A stretch of 64,000 bases of DNA from Maridesulfovibrio zosterae DSM 11974 (GCF_000425265.1 NZ_KE384342.1:585528-649527), one strand, 5' to 3'. Positions 27,437 through 37,823 are shown, counted from the stretch's first letter. The notes: generated by a model not told the origin, from the sequence alone. Numbers and translations are program-made.

Positions 27437-28789
27437 ATGAGTAAGGCAAAAGGAATACCCGAACCACTTAGAGAGTGGCAAGAGAGTGGACAAGGACTAC
27501 CTGGTGAAGTTGACCAACTAGTCCTTGAGGCCTTGCACCCTGCGGATACTGCTGACCATATTGAAGAACTCGGCCTTGAAGAGCAGGTTAAGTTTATCAA
27601 ACAGCTACCAATCCGTGATGCAGCTGACTCCATTGCAGAAATGGCGAAATACGACCAGCGAGATCTTATTGAGCGACTCAATGTGGGAATTGCTGCAAGA
27701 ATTCTTGAATATATGTCGCCGGATGATGCGACTGATATTCTTGAAGATCTTGATGACGATTTAAGGGAAACTCTTCTTAGGCAGATCAAAGCGGAAGACC
27801 GAGAAGAAATTTCTACACTTCTGACCTTTGATCCTGAAACAGCCGGTGGTGTTATGACCACTGAAGTTGCCATTGTACGTGACAATATGACTGTTGATCA
27901 GGCCATAGCCACGATTCGTAAGGAAGTGGAAGATAAAAGTATTCCATACTATGCCTATGTTGTGAATCGTCGCAATCACCTGGTTGGTGCGGTTTCAATG
28001 CGAGATCTACTAATTTCACGTCCTGGAAAGACTCTGTCCGAGCTGACAGATAACCAGCATCTTATCTCTGTTACATATAATGTGGATAAAGAAGAAGTTG
28101 CCCGTCTTATTGCACACTATAATTTTCTTGCCATGCCTGTTACTGATTTTGATCATCGTTTTATCGGTGTAGTCACTGTTGATGACGTTATTGATATTAT
28201 GAATGAAGAAGCCAGTGAAGATATGCAGTCTATGGTTGGTGCGGGTACTGATGAAACAGTTGATTCCCCATGGAAATATTCTGTAAGAAAAAGACTTCCA
28301 TGGCTGGTCATAAATGTTGCTAACTCGGCTATTTCAGCATGGGTTGTTCATCTTTTTGAAGGTAATATCGCTAAAATGGCCATACTCGCTGTTTTAATGC
28401 CTATTGTTGCTAATCAGGCCGGTAATACAGGTCAGCAGGCGCTTGCGGTTATGATTCGTCAGTTCGCAACTGAAAAATTTGATCGTAAAAAATCTTGGGA
28501 AGCGGTTTTACGTGAATTTAAAATAGGTCTTGCAAATGGAATATGCATAGCACTTCTCGTTCTGCTTTCAGTTTTTATGCTGACGAATAATTCTGTCCTC
28601 GCCATTGTTATGTCTGGAGCTCTTTTTATTGATATGGTGCTGGGAGCCGTAGTAGGGGGAGCAATTCCTATTATTTTGAAAGAATTTGGACGAGATCCGG
28701 CACAGGCATCATCTATTTTTCTGACAACTATAACTGATAGTTTCGGTTTCTTGTCACTGCTTGGGCTTGCCGGTATATTTTTGTTGTAG
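27437..28789 (+). CDS. mgtE: Magnesium transporter MgtE
   Basis: Mg2+-gated inner-membrane Mg2+ channel. The 450-residue protein has the cytoplasmic N domain (helical repeats with DAADSIAEM, PDDATDILEDLD), a CBS pair (about 135-255; TTEVAIVRDNMTVDQAIATI), a connecting helix and five transmembrane segments from about residue 285. Pore residues lie in MPIVANQAGNTGQQALAVMIR. The ribosome site is weak. No Mg2+ riboswitch was recognised in the 171-base divergent gap. Confidence 0.96.
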   Translation: MSKAKGIPEPLREWQESGQGLPGEVDQLVLEALHPADTADHIEELGLEEQVKFIKQLPIRDAADSIAEMAKYDQRDLIERLNVGIAARILEYMSPDDATDILEDLDDDLRETLLRQIKAEDREEISTLLTFDPETAGGVMTTEVAIVRDNMTVDQAIATIRKEVEDKSIPYYAYVVNRRNHLVGAVSMRDLLISRPGKTLSELTDNQHLISVTYNVDKEEVARLIAHYNFLAMPVTDFDHRFIGVVTVDDVIDIMNEEASEDMQSMVGAGTDETVDSPWKYSVRKRLPWLVINVANSAISAWVVHLFEGNIAKMAILAVLMPIVANQAGNTGQQALAVMIRQFATEKFDRKKSWEAVLREFKIGLANGICIALLVLLSVFMLTNNSVLAIVMSGALFIDMVLGAVVGGAIPIILKEFGRDPAQASSIFLTTITDSFGFLSLLGLAGIFLL

Positions 28790-28919
28790 TTTATAGTCAA
28801 AACTGGCGTGAATTTTTACGGCGCATAGTGATAGGACTGATCGAAAATAAAAATATTATCCTTAAAAATATTCAGTTATTGTTTTGAATAATTTAAAAAC
28901 TTAAATTTTGGTAAAATAT

Positions 28920-28963
28920 AAACGGATAGCCACTGCAAAACATTTTCCAGTGGCTATCCGTTT
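28920..28963. terminator. Strong bidirectional terminator
   Basis: A perfect 16-base inverted repeat (28920-28935 with 28948-28963) between the convergent mgtE and the metallo-beta-lactamase-fold gene, A-rich on one flank and T-rich on the other. Confidence 0.92.
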
Positions 28964-28993
28964 ATTTTGTAAAGAGTTTAAACTTTGTAATGT

Positions 28994-29683
28994 TTAAGAA
29001 TTAATTTCAGTAGGATTTCCTATCTCAAGTTCTATGACTTTACAATCCGGAGCAAGATCAGCGCAGTTTTTAATAAATGATTCCGCGTTCTGCTCAAGTA
29101 TTGGAAAGGTTCCATAGTGCATGGGGATCACTTTTTTGCATTGCAGCATTTTGCAGGCATAGGCTGCATCTTTTGAATCCATAGTAAACCATCCACCGGT
29201 TGGCAGCACGGCTACATCGATGTCATGAAGTTTACCGAAAAGTTCCATGCTGGAAAAAAGTCCGGTATCACCTGCGAAATAGACGCAAAAATCATCCGGA
29301 TAGGTTATTATGAATCCTGCGGGTGCTCCTGATGCAGAGGAATGCATTGCTTGCACCATTTTTACTTTAATACCGGACACTTCTATTGTTCCACCGATGT
29401 TCATACCTATGATTTTATCACCGCTGACACCTTGAGAAATCATGTCATTTATAAAATCAAAGATACAGACCAGTTCCGCTCCTGTGGCATTGCATATTTC
29501 CGCAGCCTGACCAACGTGATCGCCATGATCGTGAGTGACTAACACTGCGTCCGCTTTCTTAACAGTATCCCATGAGGCACATGCTTTGGGGTTTCCTTCG
29601 AAGAAGGGGTCAAGAAGAATAGTTTTATCATCGGACTGAATAGTGAAATTAGAATGTCCATTCCACGTAAATAGGTGTTTCAT
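28994..29683 (-). CDS. Metal-dependent hydrolase, metallo-beta-lactamase fold (UPF0173 type)
   Basis: A 229-residue protein with the zinc motif VTHDHGDHVG (HxHxDH type, around residue 50-59), a following GDTG, and VIPMHYGTFPIL near residue 195. It starts MKHLFTWNGHSNFTI, typical of the UPF0173/UlaG-like group. The substrate is unknown. It lies three bases after ubiX on the same strand, so the two are cotranscribed. Confidence 0.88.
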   Translation of the reverse strand: MKHLFTWNGHSNFTIQSDDKTILLDPFFEGNPKACASWDTVKKADAVLVTHDHGDHVGQAAEICNATGAELVCIFDFINDMISQGVSGDKIIGMNIGGTIEVSGIKVKMVQAMHSSASGAPAGFIITYPDDFCVYFAGDTGLFSSMELFGKLHDIDVAVLPTGGWFTMDSKDAAYACKMLQCKKVIPMHYGTFPILEQNAESFIKNCADLAPDCKVIELEIGNPTEINS

Positions 29684-29686
29684 AAT

Positions 29687-30265
29687 TTACCTCTGTGAAT
29701 CTTCGCACCAGCGTTTATAAAGGTTATGAGTAATATTAAGTTGTTCCAGAATTCTTCCGGCCATGTGAGATGCAAGTTCGTCAATACTTTTGGGAGCGTG
29801 GTAGTAACCCGGTGAAGCGGGCATTACTGTTGCTCCGGCAAGAGTGACAGTTTCCATATTTCTTATATGAATCAGGTTAAATGGTGTTTCTCGGATAACG
29901 AGTATTAATTTTCGACGTTCCTTGAGACAGACATCTGCTGCCCGATGAATAAGATTTGAACCTAATCCTTGTGAAATTGCCGCAAGTGATGCCATAGAAC
30001 ACGGGCAGACAATCATGCCGTCATGCTTCCATGATCCGCTTGCGGGTGGCGCAGCAATATTATCTTGTTCATAAATAAAATCTGCATGTTCAGTCAGATC
30101 TTCAACTTTGAACTGTGTTTCAAGTTTCATGACTTTCAAAGCTGCACTTGAAAGGATAAGATGAAGTTCAATATCATCCATTTTACCCAAATAATGAGCT
30201 AATTTTTGTGCGTAGATAGTGCCGCTAGCTCCTGTTACAGCTAGAACAATTCTTTTTTTATTCAT
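29687..30265 (-). CDS. ubiX: Flavin prenyltransferase UbiX
   Basis: Makes prenylated FMN, the cofactor of UbiD-type decarboxylases. The preferred start is the ATG at 30265 (MNKKRIVLAVTGASGTIYAQKL), with GGAAG 11 bases upstream; an upstream in-frame TTG at 30283 would add six residues. Seen motifs: VTGASG for FMN binding, CPCSMASLAAISQGL, and VIRETPFNLIHIRNM. No ubiD partner is in the window. Confidence 0.93.
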   Translation of the reverse strand: MNKKRIVLAVTGASGTIYAQKLAHYLGKMDDIELHLILSSAALKVMKLETQFKVEDLTEHADFIYEQDNIAAPPASGSWKHDGMIVCPCSMASLAAISQGLGSNLIHRAADVCLKERRKLILVIRETPFNLIHIRNMETVTLAGATVMPASPGYYHAPKSIDELASHMAGRILEQLNITHNLYKRWCEDSQR

Positions 30266-30490
30266 AAAATAGTAAACTTCCAATTAAAATTCTGATTCTA
30301 AAACATTTAAATAAGTACAACAGCATCGAAATGTTGACAATAGTTGCTGCAATACTTGGAAAAATTATCATAAATATAATGTTGTGCTTTAAATTTCTTG
30401 AGTTTTAAGGCTTGTTATGAGAGTAGAAGCACAACTTTATCTTCATTCCTTGAATATTTCCTATCATAAAAAAAAATCACGGAGAAAACT

Positions 30491-31672
30491 ATGGTCACTT
30501 TAGGTACTGCAGGTACTTCTTCTGCTCGCAAGATGATGCTTCTTGGCGGCGGTGAACTTGGCAAAGAAGTTGTAATTGAAGCTCAGCGCCTTGGTGTTGA
30601 GGTCATTGTTGTAGACAGATATGAGAATACCCCAGCCATGCAGGTGGCTCATCGTAGTTATGTCATTTCCATGCTGGATGCGAACGCTCTTCGAAGCGTG
30701 GTTGAAGCTGAGAAGCCAGATTTTATAGTACCTGAAATTGAAGCGATTGCTACAGAAACTCTTCTTGATCTCGAAAAGGAAGGTTTTACCGTCATTCCTA
30801 CAGCTCGAGCCACTCGTTTAACTATGGACCGTGAAGGTATCCGTAGACTTGCCGCAGAGGAAGTTGGTTTGAAAACTTCTCCTTATAAATTTGCCGACAC
30901 TAAGGAAGAGTATCTTGCAGCTGTTAAAGAAATAGGTATCCCCTGTGTGATCAAGCCTGTTATGAGTTCCTCAGGCAAAGGGCAGAGCACTGTTAAGAGC
31001 GAAGCTGACATTGATTATGCCTGGGAGTATTCTCAGTCCGGCGGTAGAACAGGTGAAGGTCGCATCATCGTAGAAAAATTTGTAAAATTTGACTATGAAA
31101 TCACATTGCTTACAGTTCGCCATATTGGAGGAACATCCTATTGTGCCCCAATCGGCCATAGGCAGGAGGATGGTGATTACCGTGAATCATGGCAGCCACA
31201 ACCTATGACCGCACCAGCGCTGGCTAAAGCTCAGGATTATGCGTTGCGCATAACTGATGCTCTTGGAGGAAGAGGACTTTTTGGAGTTGAGCTTTTTATC
31301 AAAGGTGAAGAAATATTTTTCAGTGAAGTCTCACCTCGTCCTCATGATACGGGACTGGTTACCGTTATTTCTCAGGATCTCAGCGAATTTGCATTACATG
31401 TAAGAGCTATTCTAGGTCTTCCTGTTCCGGCAATTCGTCAGTATGGGCCTGCTGCATCCAGTGTTATTCTTTCAAGTGGAAAATCAACATCTCCTGCTTT
31501 TGTTAATGTAGACAAAGCCCTTGAAGAAAATGACACTAAAGTTCTTATCTTTGGTAAAGGGGAGTGTGATGGTGTGCGTCGACTTGGTGTTGCTCTGGCT
31601 CTTGGCTCTGATGTAGAAAATGCTAAATCTCGTGCTATCAGAGTTTCATCTGCTGTAAAAATTGAATATTAG
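30491..31672 (+). CDS. purT: Formate-dependent phosphoribosylglycinamide formyltransferase
   Basis: ATP-grasp enzyme that makes formyl-GAR from GAR, ATP and formate in purine synthesis, replacing the folate-dependent PurN. The 393-residue protein has the family N-terminus [21 protein letters not shown], the ATP-grasp lysine/Gly loop [12 protein letters not shown], and the metal-binding [19 protein letters not shown] precedes the ATG by seven bases. Monocistronic with its own terminator. Confidence 0.95.
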   Translation: MVTLGTAGTSSARKMMLLGGGELGKEVVIEAQRLGVEVIVVDRYENTPAMQVAHRSYVISMLDANALRSVVEAEKPDFIVPEIEAIATETLLDLEKEGFTVIPTARATRLTMDREGIRRLAAEEVGLKTSPYKFADTKEEYLAAVKEIGIPCVIKPVMSSSGKGQSTVKSEADIDYAWEYSQSGGRTGEGRIIVEKFVKFDYEITLLTVRHIGGTSYCAPIGHRQEDGDYRESWQPQPMTAPALAKAQDYALRITDALGGRGLFGVELFIKGEEIFFSEVSPRPHDTGLVTVISQDLSEFALHVRAILGLPVPAIRQYGPAASSVILSSGKSTSPAFVNVDKALEENDTKVLIFGKGECDGVRRLGVALALGSDVENAKSRAIRVSSAVKIEY

Positions 31673-31698
31673 TAATTAGTTTATAGATTTTAATTCTT

Positions 31699-31740
31699 AG
31701 CCTCCTCTTGGACTTATCCAGTTCAAGAGGAGGCTTTTTT
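31699..31740 (+). terminator. Terminator after purT
   Basis: A perfect 12-base GC-rich stem (31699-31710 with 31724-31735) followed by six Ts, 27 bases after the purT stop. Confidence 0.93.
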
Positions 31741-31967
31741 GTTAAAGTAGTTCTTTAAGTAATTGATTGCGCTTTTCGTTGACATAATGGTTAAAGATGA
31801 GCATTTATATTGTTCTTACAACGGAATGAGGAAATTTAGCCATATAATTGGTTGGTTTTAGGGAAATGGTGCTTCTTTTTTAAATTTTAAAGAATAATTT
31901 ATTGAGGGCATTCACCTAAATCTATCTCAAACTATATGCATAACTTCTTATATAAGGATATATACCT

Positions 31968-33275
31968 ATGAAACAGGAAGAGAATGGTCTTGCATTGGCT
32001 CCATTGGGGTTGTTTTTAGTTATTTTTATCGGAACGGGAACCTTCCTTACAATGGATGGAACCAGTATGGCTTTTTATCAACTATCTGCAACTGTTGCCA
32101 TTTTACCTGCAATCGCATGGGCTGTATGGATGGGTCGCGGTAAGATTGCTGATAAAATAAATATTTTCCTACGTGGTGCAGGAGAGCCGGGAATCATTAC
32201 CATGTGTATGATTTACCTTCTTGCCGGTGGTTTTGCATCCGTTGCTAAATCTATAGGTGGTGTTGAGTCTACGGTTAACCTAGGATTATCTATTGTTCCT
32301 GCATCCATGGTTCTTCCCGGACTGTTTGTTATTGCTGCGTTTATCGCAACGGCTATGGGTACATCTATGGGTACAATTGCCGCAATCGCGCCTATTGCTG
32401 TTGGCGTTGCAGGCAAAACAGATATTTCTTCAGCGGTGCTTATGGGGGCAGTTGTCGGCGGTGCAATGTTCGGTGACAACCTTTCCATGATTTCTGATAC
32501 CACGATTGCAGCAACCAGAACTCAGGGCTGCCAGATGAGTGATAAGTTTAAAATGAACTTTCTTATCGCATTACCTGCAGCGATTCTAACAGTTATTATT
32601 CTATATTTTGTTGGAGAGGGCGGTCAGGTTGTACAAAATGGCGGTTACAGTCTGCTTAAGGTTCTACCATACATCACTATTCTTGTAATGGCTGTAATGG
32701 GGATAAATGTATTTGTCGTACTTGGTGCCGGTATTATTTTCACAGGTGCTGTCGGCCTTGCTTCTATGGAAGCATTCAGTCTGCTCAAATTCTCGCAGGA
32801 TATTTATTCAGGTTTTACTGGCATGCAGGAAATATTAGTTCTGTCACTGCTTGTAGGCGGCCTTGGTGAGTTAATAAAATATCATGGTGGTATCGCATAC
32901 ATCATCAAGTTTATTGGTAGACTTACTCGTGGTACAAAATCAAGCAAGGCTGGAGAATTCAGTATAAGTGCTCTTGCTGTTTTATCTGACCTGTGTACTG
33001 CAAACAACACTGTTGCCATTATCCTTACCGGTGGCATGGCGAAAGAAATAGCTGAAAGTCACAATGTTGATCCTCGTCGCAGTGCAAGTCTTCTTGATAT
33101 CTTTTCCTGTATAGTACAGGGAGTCATCCCTTACGGAGCACAAGTGCTTCTCGCTGGTTCTATATCAAAGCTTTCCCCTTTGGAAATCATTGGTAATATG
33201 CACTATTGCTTTATTCTTGCTATTGTCGCTGTTTTGAGCATTATGACCGGTTTTCCACGTGGTAAAAAATCGTAG
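31968..33275 (+). CDS. NhaC-type Na+/H+ antiporter family protein
   Basis: A 435-residue polytopic membrane protein with about ten to twelve hydrophobic segments. The conserved core MGTSMGTIAAIAPIA ... VVGGAMFGDNLSMISDTTIAATRTQGC is characteristic of the NhaC/ArsB-type superfamily, with the aspartates of GDNLSMISD expected to bind cation. The likely role is Na+ extrusion or amino-acid/Na+ exchange at the inner membrane; relatives exchange malate or amino acids, so the substrate is uncertain. Monocistronic. Confidence 0.85.
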   Translation: MKQEENGLALAPLGLFLVIFIGTGTFLTMDGTSMAFYQLSATVAILPAIAWAVWMGRGKIADKINIFLRGAGEPGIITMCMIYLLAGGFASVAKSIGGVESTVNLGLSIVPASMVLPGLFVIAAFIATAMGTSMGTIAAIAPIAVGVAGKTDISSAVLMGAVVGGAMFGDNLSMISDTTIAATRTQGCQMSDKFKMNFLIALPAAILTVIILYFVGEGGQVVQNGGYSLLKVLPYITILVMAVMGINVFVVLGAGIIFTGAVGLASMEAFSLLKFSQDIYSGFTGMQEILVLSLLVGGLGELIKYHGGIAYIIKFIGRLTRGTKSSKAGEFSISALAVLSDLCTANNTVAIILTGGMAKEIAESHNVDPRRSASLLDIFSCIVQGVIPYGAQVLLAGSISKLSPLEIIGNMHYCFILAIVAVLSIMTGFPRGKKS

Positions 33276-33389
33276 AAAGTTTTATTACTTTTTGATTTAA
33301 GTTTTTTAAATTACGCTTTAAGTCGTGATACTAAATCCGGTTTATTGTAATTAAAACAGCTTATTAAATTTGAAAATTATTTAATACAT

Positions 33390-33432
33390 GAATGGGCAGG
33401 CTCTGATAGATACCTTCAGATCCTGCCCATTT
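33390..33432 (+). terminator. Terminator-like hairpin after the NhaC-type gene
   Basis: A ten-base stem (AATGGGCAGG with CCTGCCCATT) extended by an inner TCTGA/TCAGA stem, followed by TTAAATTT. It is about 115 bases past the stop. Confidence 0.75.
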
Positions 33433-33480
33433 AAATTTGATAATAGCTCTATCTTTTTCAAGTAATGCTTGATGATGGCA

Positions 33481-33523
33481 TAAGAAATAGCCCCGTTGTC
33501 TATGACAGCAGGGCTATTTCTTA
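33481..33523 (-). terminator. Terminator of the formate dehydrogenase operon
   Basis: A perfect 13-base outer stem (33481-33493 with 33511-33523) with an inner GTTGTC/GACAGC stem lies 20 bases past the cytochrome c3 stop on the minus strand. Confidence 0.82.
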
Positions 33524-33542
33524 TTAGACTGTGTAACTTAGG

Positions 33543-33962
33543 TTACTTTATTCCTTCGGGGTGACATGCTGAATTAACACATCCGGTCATTTCTTTGTCT
33601 TTACCGAATTCTTTTACGTGACAGGAAACGCATGAAGGCCGTTTCGGGTTGTTACGTTTATAATGCATTGCCTTAAAGTATGATTTGTAGCCTTTAACAG
33701 GAACAGGCTCAAAGTTATTATGGCAAGTCGAACAACTGGTTGGTTTACCGGTTTTTTTAATGTTATGATGACAATCAACACATTCGTAGTCCTCGTGACT
33801 GGAATGATTGAAAACAACGCCAAGATTTCTTTTACTGTTGCCCTTGATATAATTGATGAGTAATCCATCATCGGGGGCAGTGTATTTTTCCTGCGCATTG
33901 GCTGCCATAGATATGATTGTGATGCCCATACATAACAGGCACATGATCAATAATTTTTTCAT
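33543..33962 (-). CDS. Tetrahaem cytochrome c3, formate dehydrogenase-associated
   Basis: A periplasmic multihaem electron carrier. The 139-residue precursor has a signal peptide (residues 1-23, ending AANAQ) and four haem-attachment motifs: CVDCH, CSTCH, CVSCH and a final CVNSACH with four residues between the cysteines, a spacing typical of class III cytochromes. Extra histidines (FNHSSH, AMHYKR) can supply distal ligands. Its position 21 bases after the Fe-S subunit suggests it takes electrons from formate dehydrogenase (FdhABC3 type), passing them to the periplasmic cytochrome pool. Confidence 0.93.
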   Translation of the reverse strand: MKKLLIMCLLCMGITIISMAANAQEKYTAPDDGLLINYIKGNSKRNLGVVFNHSSHEDYECVDCHHNIKKTGKPTSCSTCHNNFEPVPVKGYKSYFKAMHYKRNNPKRPSCVSCHVKEFGKDKEMTGCVNSACHPEGIK

Positions 33963-33983
33963 TTTATCTCTCCTTGTGTCTGT

Positions 33984-34739
33984 TTATGCTTTATTTTTCT
34001 GGCCAAGAGCGGCAGTAAGGAAGCTGCGTCTTGAGCTCTTGGGGGCAGTCGCCTTATTAGCCATAATAGTCTTGCGCTGCTGAGCTGATGCCACGAGTGT
34101 TTCGTGATAGTTTTCAGGCTCAGATTCACAGAGGTAAATCACACGCACATCCTCGGGATCGGCGAGGTAAGCGTCCGGTTTAGTCTTCTGTACTTCTGCA
34201 AGACGTCTTTTAGCCATTTTGAGCATATCTTCACGGTCACCGAAGTTCATAGTTCCGGTCGGGCAGCTTTGAACACATGCGGGGAGCATGCCCATTTCAA
34301 TGCGGTCCAGACACATATCACATTTGCTCCAAAGTCCGGTTTCAGCATCCTGACGAGGCACATTATAAGGACACATTTCCCAACTTTCCAGCTTACCTTT
34401 ACGGATAATTGCTTTGTCAGTCATTACAACTGCGCCGGTTTTAGGGTCCTGTACAACGGAACCGGGAGTATACATATTGGCAATGTATTTACACGGTGGC
34501 TCAAGGCAGTGTCTACACTGTTCAGGGAAGAAGAGCCATTTGAGTTTGCCGTTTTCATCGTGTGCCTCATTGAAACGCACGAGACGGATGGTTTTTGATG
34601 ACAGATCCTGGGGATTCTGATGTGAACCAACATTACGGGTCTGTTCTGCCGGCAGCTTTTTCCACTGCTTACAGGCTACCTGACAACCGCGACAAGCGGT
34701 ACAAAGGGTGAGGTCTACAAAGAAGCTTTTACCAGACAT
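33984..34739 (-). CDS. Formate dehydrogenase iron-sulfur (beta) subunit
   Basis: A 251-residue ferredoxin-like subunit with four [4Fe-4S] cysteine groups: CTACRGCQVACK, CRHCLEPPCK, CDMCLDR and CVQSCPTG. It relays electrons from the molybdenum/tungsten subunit to cytochrome c3. It has no N-terminal signal, as is normal for a subunit exported bound to a Tat-signal partner. The ATG overlaps the alpha subunit's stop by one base (TAATG). Odd: the extreme C-terminus reads KSSRRSFLTAALGQKNKA, resembling a twin-arginine motif in the wrong place. Confidence 0.94.
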   Translation of the reverse strand: MSGKSFFVDLTLCTACRGCQVACKQWKKLPAEQTRNVGSHQNPQDLSSKTIRLVRFNEAHDENGKLKWLFFPEQCRHCLEPPCKYIANMYTPGSVVQDPKTGAVVMTDKAIIRKGKLESWEMCPYNVPRQDAETGLWSKCDMCLDRIEMGMLPACVQSCPTGTMNFGDREDMLKMAKRRLAEVQKTKPDAYLADPEDVRVIYLCESEPENYHETLVASAQQRKTIMANKATAPKSSRRSFLTAALGQKNKA

Positions 34740-37700
34740 TACTTATCACCCTCCTTCCACTTGCGAACGTTCACCATAAAGGCTTTGTATTCCGGAATAC
34801 CAGTGTTGGGGTCGCCAACGTTTGGAGTTACTATGTTTGCTGAATCACCACCGTTAACCGGAGTTACCCATCCATAATGCCATGGCATGCCGACCATATG
34901 AATATCAGTTCCGTTAATATTGTACGGCTTGATACGTTCGGTAACCATTGCAATAGCCCAGAGTGATCCACGTACGCTTTCAACAGTAACTTTTTCACCG
35001 TTTTCAATACCGCGCAGCTTAGCCAATTCAGGACTGATTTCTACGAACATCTGCGGTTCTGCTTCAACAAGCCATGACTGCCAACGAGTCATAGAACCGG
35101 TCTGCCAGTGTTCGGTAATACGGTATGTTGTGCCGACAAAAGGATAACGCGGATTACAGACAGCCTTTTCTTCACCAATGATCTGCACAGCTGTGGGGTT
35201 ATGCAGTGTCTTGGAGAATGGGTGGTCTGATACAGGACATTCCAGTGGCTCATAGTATTCAGGCAATGGACCGTCTGCACGCCCGGGCCCGAAGAGCTGA
35301 CCGAATCCGTTCTTACGCATAATGAATGGATGTTTTGTTCCGGGCTTCCAGCCACCGTCAGGAACATCACCAATCCATTTGGACCCATTCCATTTGATAA
35401 CCGCTTTCTTTGGATTCCAAGGATTACCTTTTTGGTCAACAGATGCCCTGTTGTAAAGGATGCGACGGTTGACAGGCCAGCACCATGTCCAGTTAGGGAA
35501 AAGGCCTATGTTTGCCTGTTCCTTGGTCTGACTCGAATCATGACGTTCGGACTTATTGCCTTCATCAGTTACAGAGTTACAGTACAGCCAGTTACCGGAG
35601 GTAGTGGAACCGTCTGCCTGCAAGTATGCGAAACTGGGAACCTGCTGTCCTTTCTTGAACTTTTTGCCCTTGACCTCGACATCACGGGTAAACCAGCCGT
35701 TACAGAGTTTGGCTGTTTTCTGGGCACTGAACTGATAGTGACCGTGCTCATTCTGTTCACACATGTTGTTGAAGCTGAGATGAGTAATAGGCTCAGGATA
35801 GACACCACCTTCTTTTTCATAAAGAGCAGCAAGTTCTTCCCATATTTCATGGAAGTAGTGCCCATCAGTCTTAACATCACCAAATGTTTCAGGACCTTTG
35901 TAACGCCATTGCATCCAGCGACCTGAGTTTGAAACAGAACCTTCTTTTTCAATTGAAGACGCACAGGGGATGAAAAAGGTTTCGGTTTTGACTTTTTTAG
36001 GATCCATATCAGGACCTTTCCAGAAGTCACTTGTTTCACACTGGAAGAGGTTAACGTTAACCATCCAGTCTAATTTACTCAGAGCTTTACGGGTCTTATT
36101 TGCATCAGAACTGGAGCAGGCAGGGTTCATGCCCCAGACTAAGCCACCTGTGAATTTGCCGCGATACATACGATCAATGAGTGGAATCCAAGAATATACG
36201 CTGGCCTTGTGATTATCGAGGCGAGGCAGGTACTGATAACCCTGATCCGGGGTATCTTCAGAGTACATGGCCTTGATAAGGCTTGCAGAATATTTTGGAT
36301 AATGCTGCCACCAGTTCGCACTTTCCGGATCGCTGCTTTTTGGAGTGTACGTATTATTGTACTGTTCCAGAGTGTCCTGTCCAGCAAGCGGTGTTTTCAG
36401 ATAACCGGGTAAAATGTGATAGAGCAGGGCATAATCAGTGGAGCCCTGAACATTACATTCACCACGAAGTGCATTAACGCCGCCACCGGCAACTCCGATA
36501 TTACCAAGCATAAGCTGGATCATTGCCATGGCGCGGATATTCTGTACACCAACCGTGTGCTGGGTCCAACCCATGGCGTACATAATAGTTCCGGCTTTAT
36601 CCGGTTTTCCTGTGGCAGTGTATGTTTTATAAAGCATATCCAGATCATTAACTGATACGCCTGAGATGGAGGATACTTTTTCAGGAGTATATCTGGAGAA
36701 ATGCCTTTTCATCACCTGAAAAACACAGTTATGATCCTTCAGGGATTTGTCCTGCTTTGGAATACCTTTTTTATCCAGTTCAAAAGCCCACTTGGATTTA
36801 TCGTAAGAATTTGTCTTGCTGTCGAATCCGGCAAACAAGCCGTTATCGAAGCTATAATTTTTATTTACGATGAAAGAAGCGTTGGTGTAATCCACCATGT
36901 ACTTCTCAAAGTAACGCTTATTTTTGATGATATAGTTGATCATACCGCCGAGTACAGCGATATCAGTGCCTGAACGCAGAGCTACGTATGCGTCAGATCT
37001 TGCGGAAGTACGAGTAAAGCGGGGGTCAACATGGATAATTTTTCCACCGCGTTTTTGTGCTTTTACTGCCCATTTAAAAGAAATGGGATGGTTTTCGGCA
37101 GCATTACTGCCCATTATCAAAATACAATCACTGTTCTGAAGATCATTCCAGTGGTTGGTCATCGCACCGCGTCCGAACGACTCTACCAGAGCCGCAACAG
37201 TTGCGCTGTGTCAGATACGTGCCTGATGCTCTACGTACACCAGGCCTAAAGCTCTCATGAAACTGTGCATGGCATAACATTCTTCGTTATCCAGCGCGGC
37301 GGAACCAAGAGAAGCAATCCCCATAGTACGGTTTACAACCTGACCTTTGGCATTCTTCTTCTCGAAACTTTCATCTCGTGATTTTTTGATAAGCTGGGCA
37401 ATACGTTTTTTGCAGAAGTCCCAGTCTTTTTCTTCCCATTGATCAGCATATGGTGCTCTATACAGAAATTTGCCAGGCCGTTTCGGGTTCTCTGTCATCT
37501 GGATAGTTGCAGCACCTTTTGCGCAAAGAGCTCCTTCATTAATCGGATGGTCAGGATTACCCTCGACGTTTACAGCCCTTTTGGTTTCAACATCAGTATT
37601 AACCAGAAGCCCGCAACCGACTGAACAGAATGCACATACGGATGTAGTTTGTTTTGTCCATTTAGGACTGAGCTGTCTAGCACGTTCCTCGGCTGTGTTC

Positions 37701-37798
37701 GCAAAAGCCTTTCCAAGGCCTCCGAACGCAGGAACGGCGGCAATACCTGCCGCAGCTACAGTCGTCATTTTCACAAAATCTCTACGATTAATTCTCAT
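34739..37798 (-). CDS. Formate dehydrogenase catalytic (alpha) subunit, selenocysteine-containing
   Basis: Periplasmic molybdopterin (Mo or W) enzyme oxidising formate to CO2. The best start is the second of two adjacent ATGs, at 37798, five bases after AGGAG, giving 1019 residues. Residues 1-34 are a Tat signal (NRRDFVKM plus a hydrophobic stretch). CAFCSVGCGLLV ... ALCAKG holds the proximal [4Fe-4S] cluster. Codon 196 is UGA (37211-37213) in the context HQARI-U-HSATVAALVESFGRGAMTNHW, exactly where known formate dehydrogenases carry Sec or Cys, and the frame is open on both sides. The molybdopterin-binding C-terminal domain is complete. Export with the beta subunit is expected. Automated callers would split this gene into two ORFs. 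Confidence 0.96.
37177..37195 (-). promoter_or_regulatory. Candidate bacterial SECIS hairpin
   Basis: In the mRNA, 15 bases after the UGA, GCGGCUCU pairs with AGAGUCGU (two G-U pairs) around a GGU loop. A G/U-bearing apical loop at this distance is the shape recognised by SelB. It was found by eye, and pairing stability was not computed. Confidence 0.6.
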
Positions 37799-37823
37799 CA
37801 TCGCTCCTAAAATTTTGTTTGTG

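Noticed and set aside
34104-34598. A 164-codon plus-strand ORF over the Fe-S subunit
   Set aside because: His/Thr/Phe-rich antisense of the cysteine-motif gene; not coding.
35330-35926. A 198-codon plus-strand ORF
   Set aside because: It lies entirely opposite the formate dehydrogenase catalytic subunit, lacks a ribosome site and has no family features; an antisense shadow.
37211-37213. Nonsense mutation or frameshift splitting the formate dehydrogenase gene
   Set aside because: The stop is TGA at the exact active-site position of Sec in the family, both sides stay in one frame, and a SECIS-like hairpin follows.
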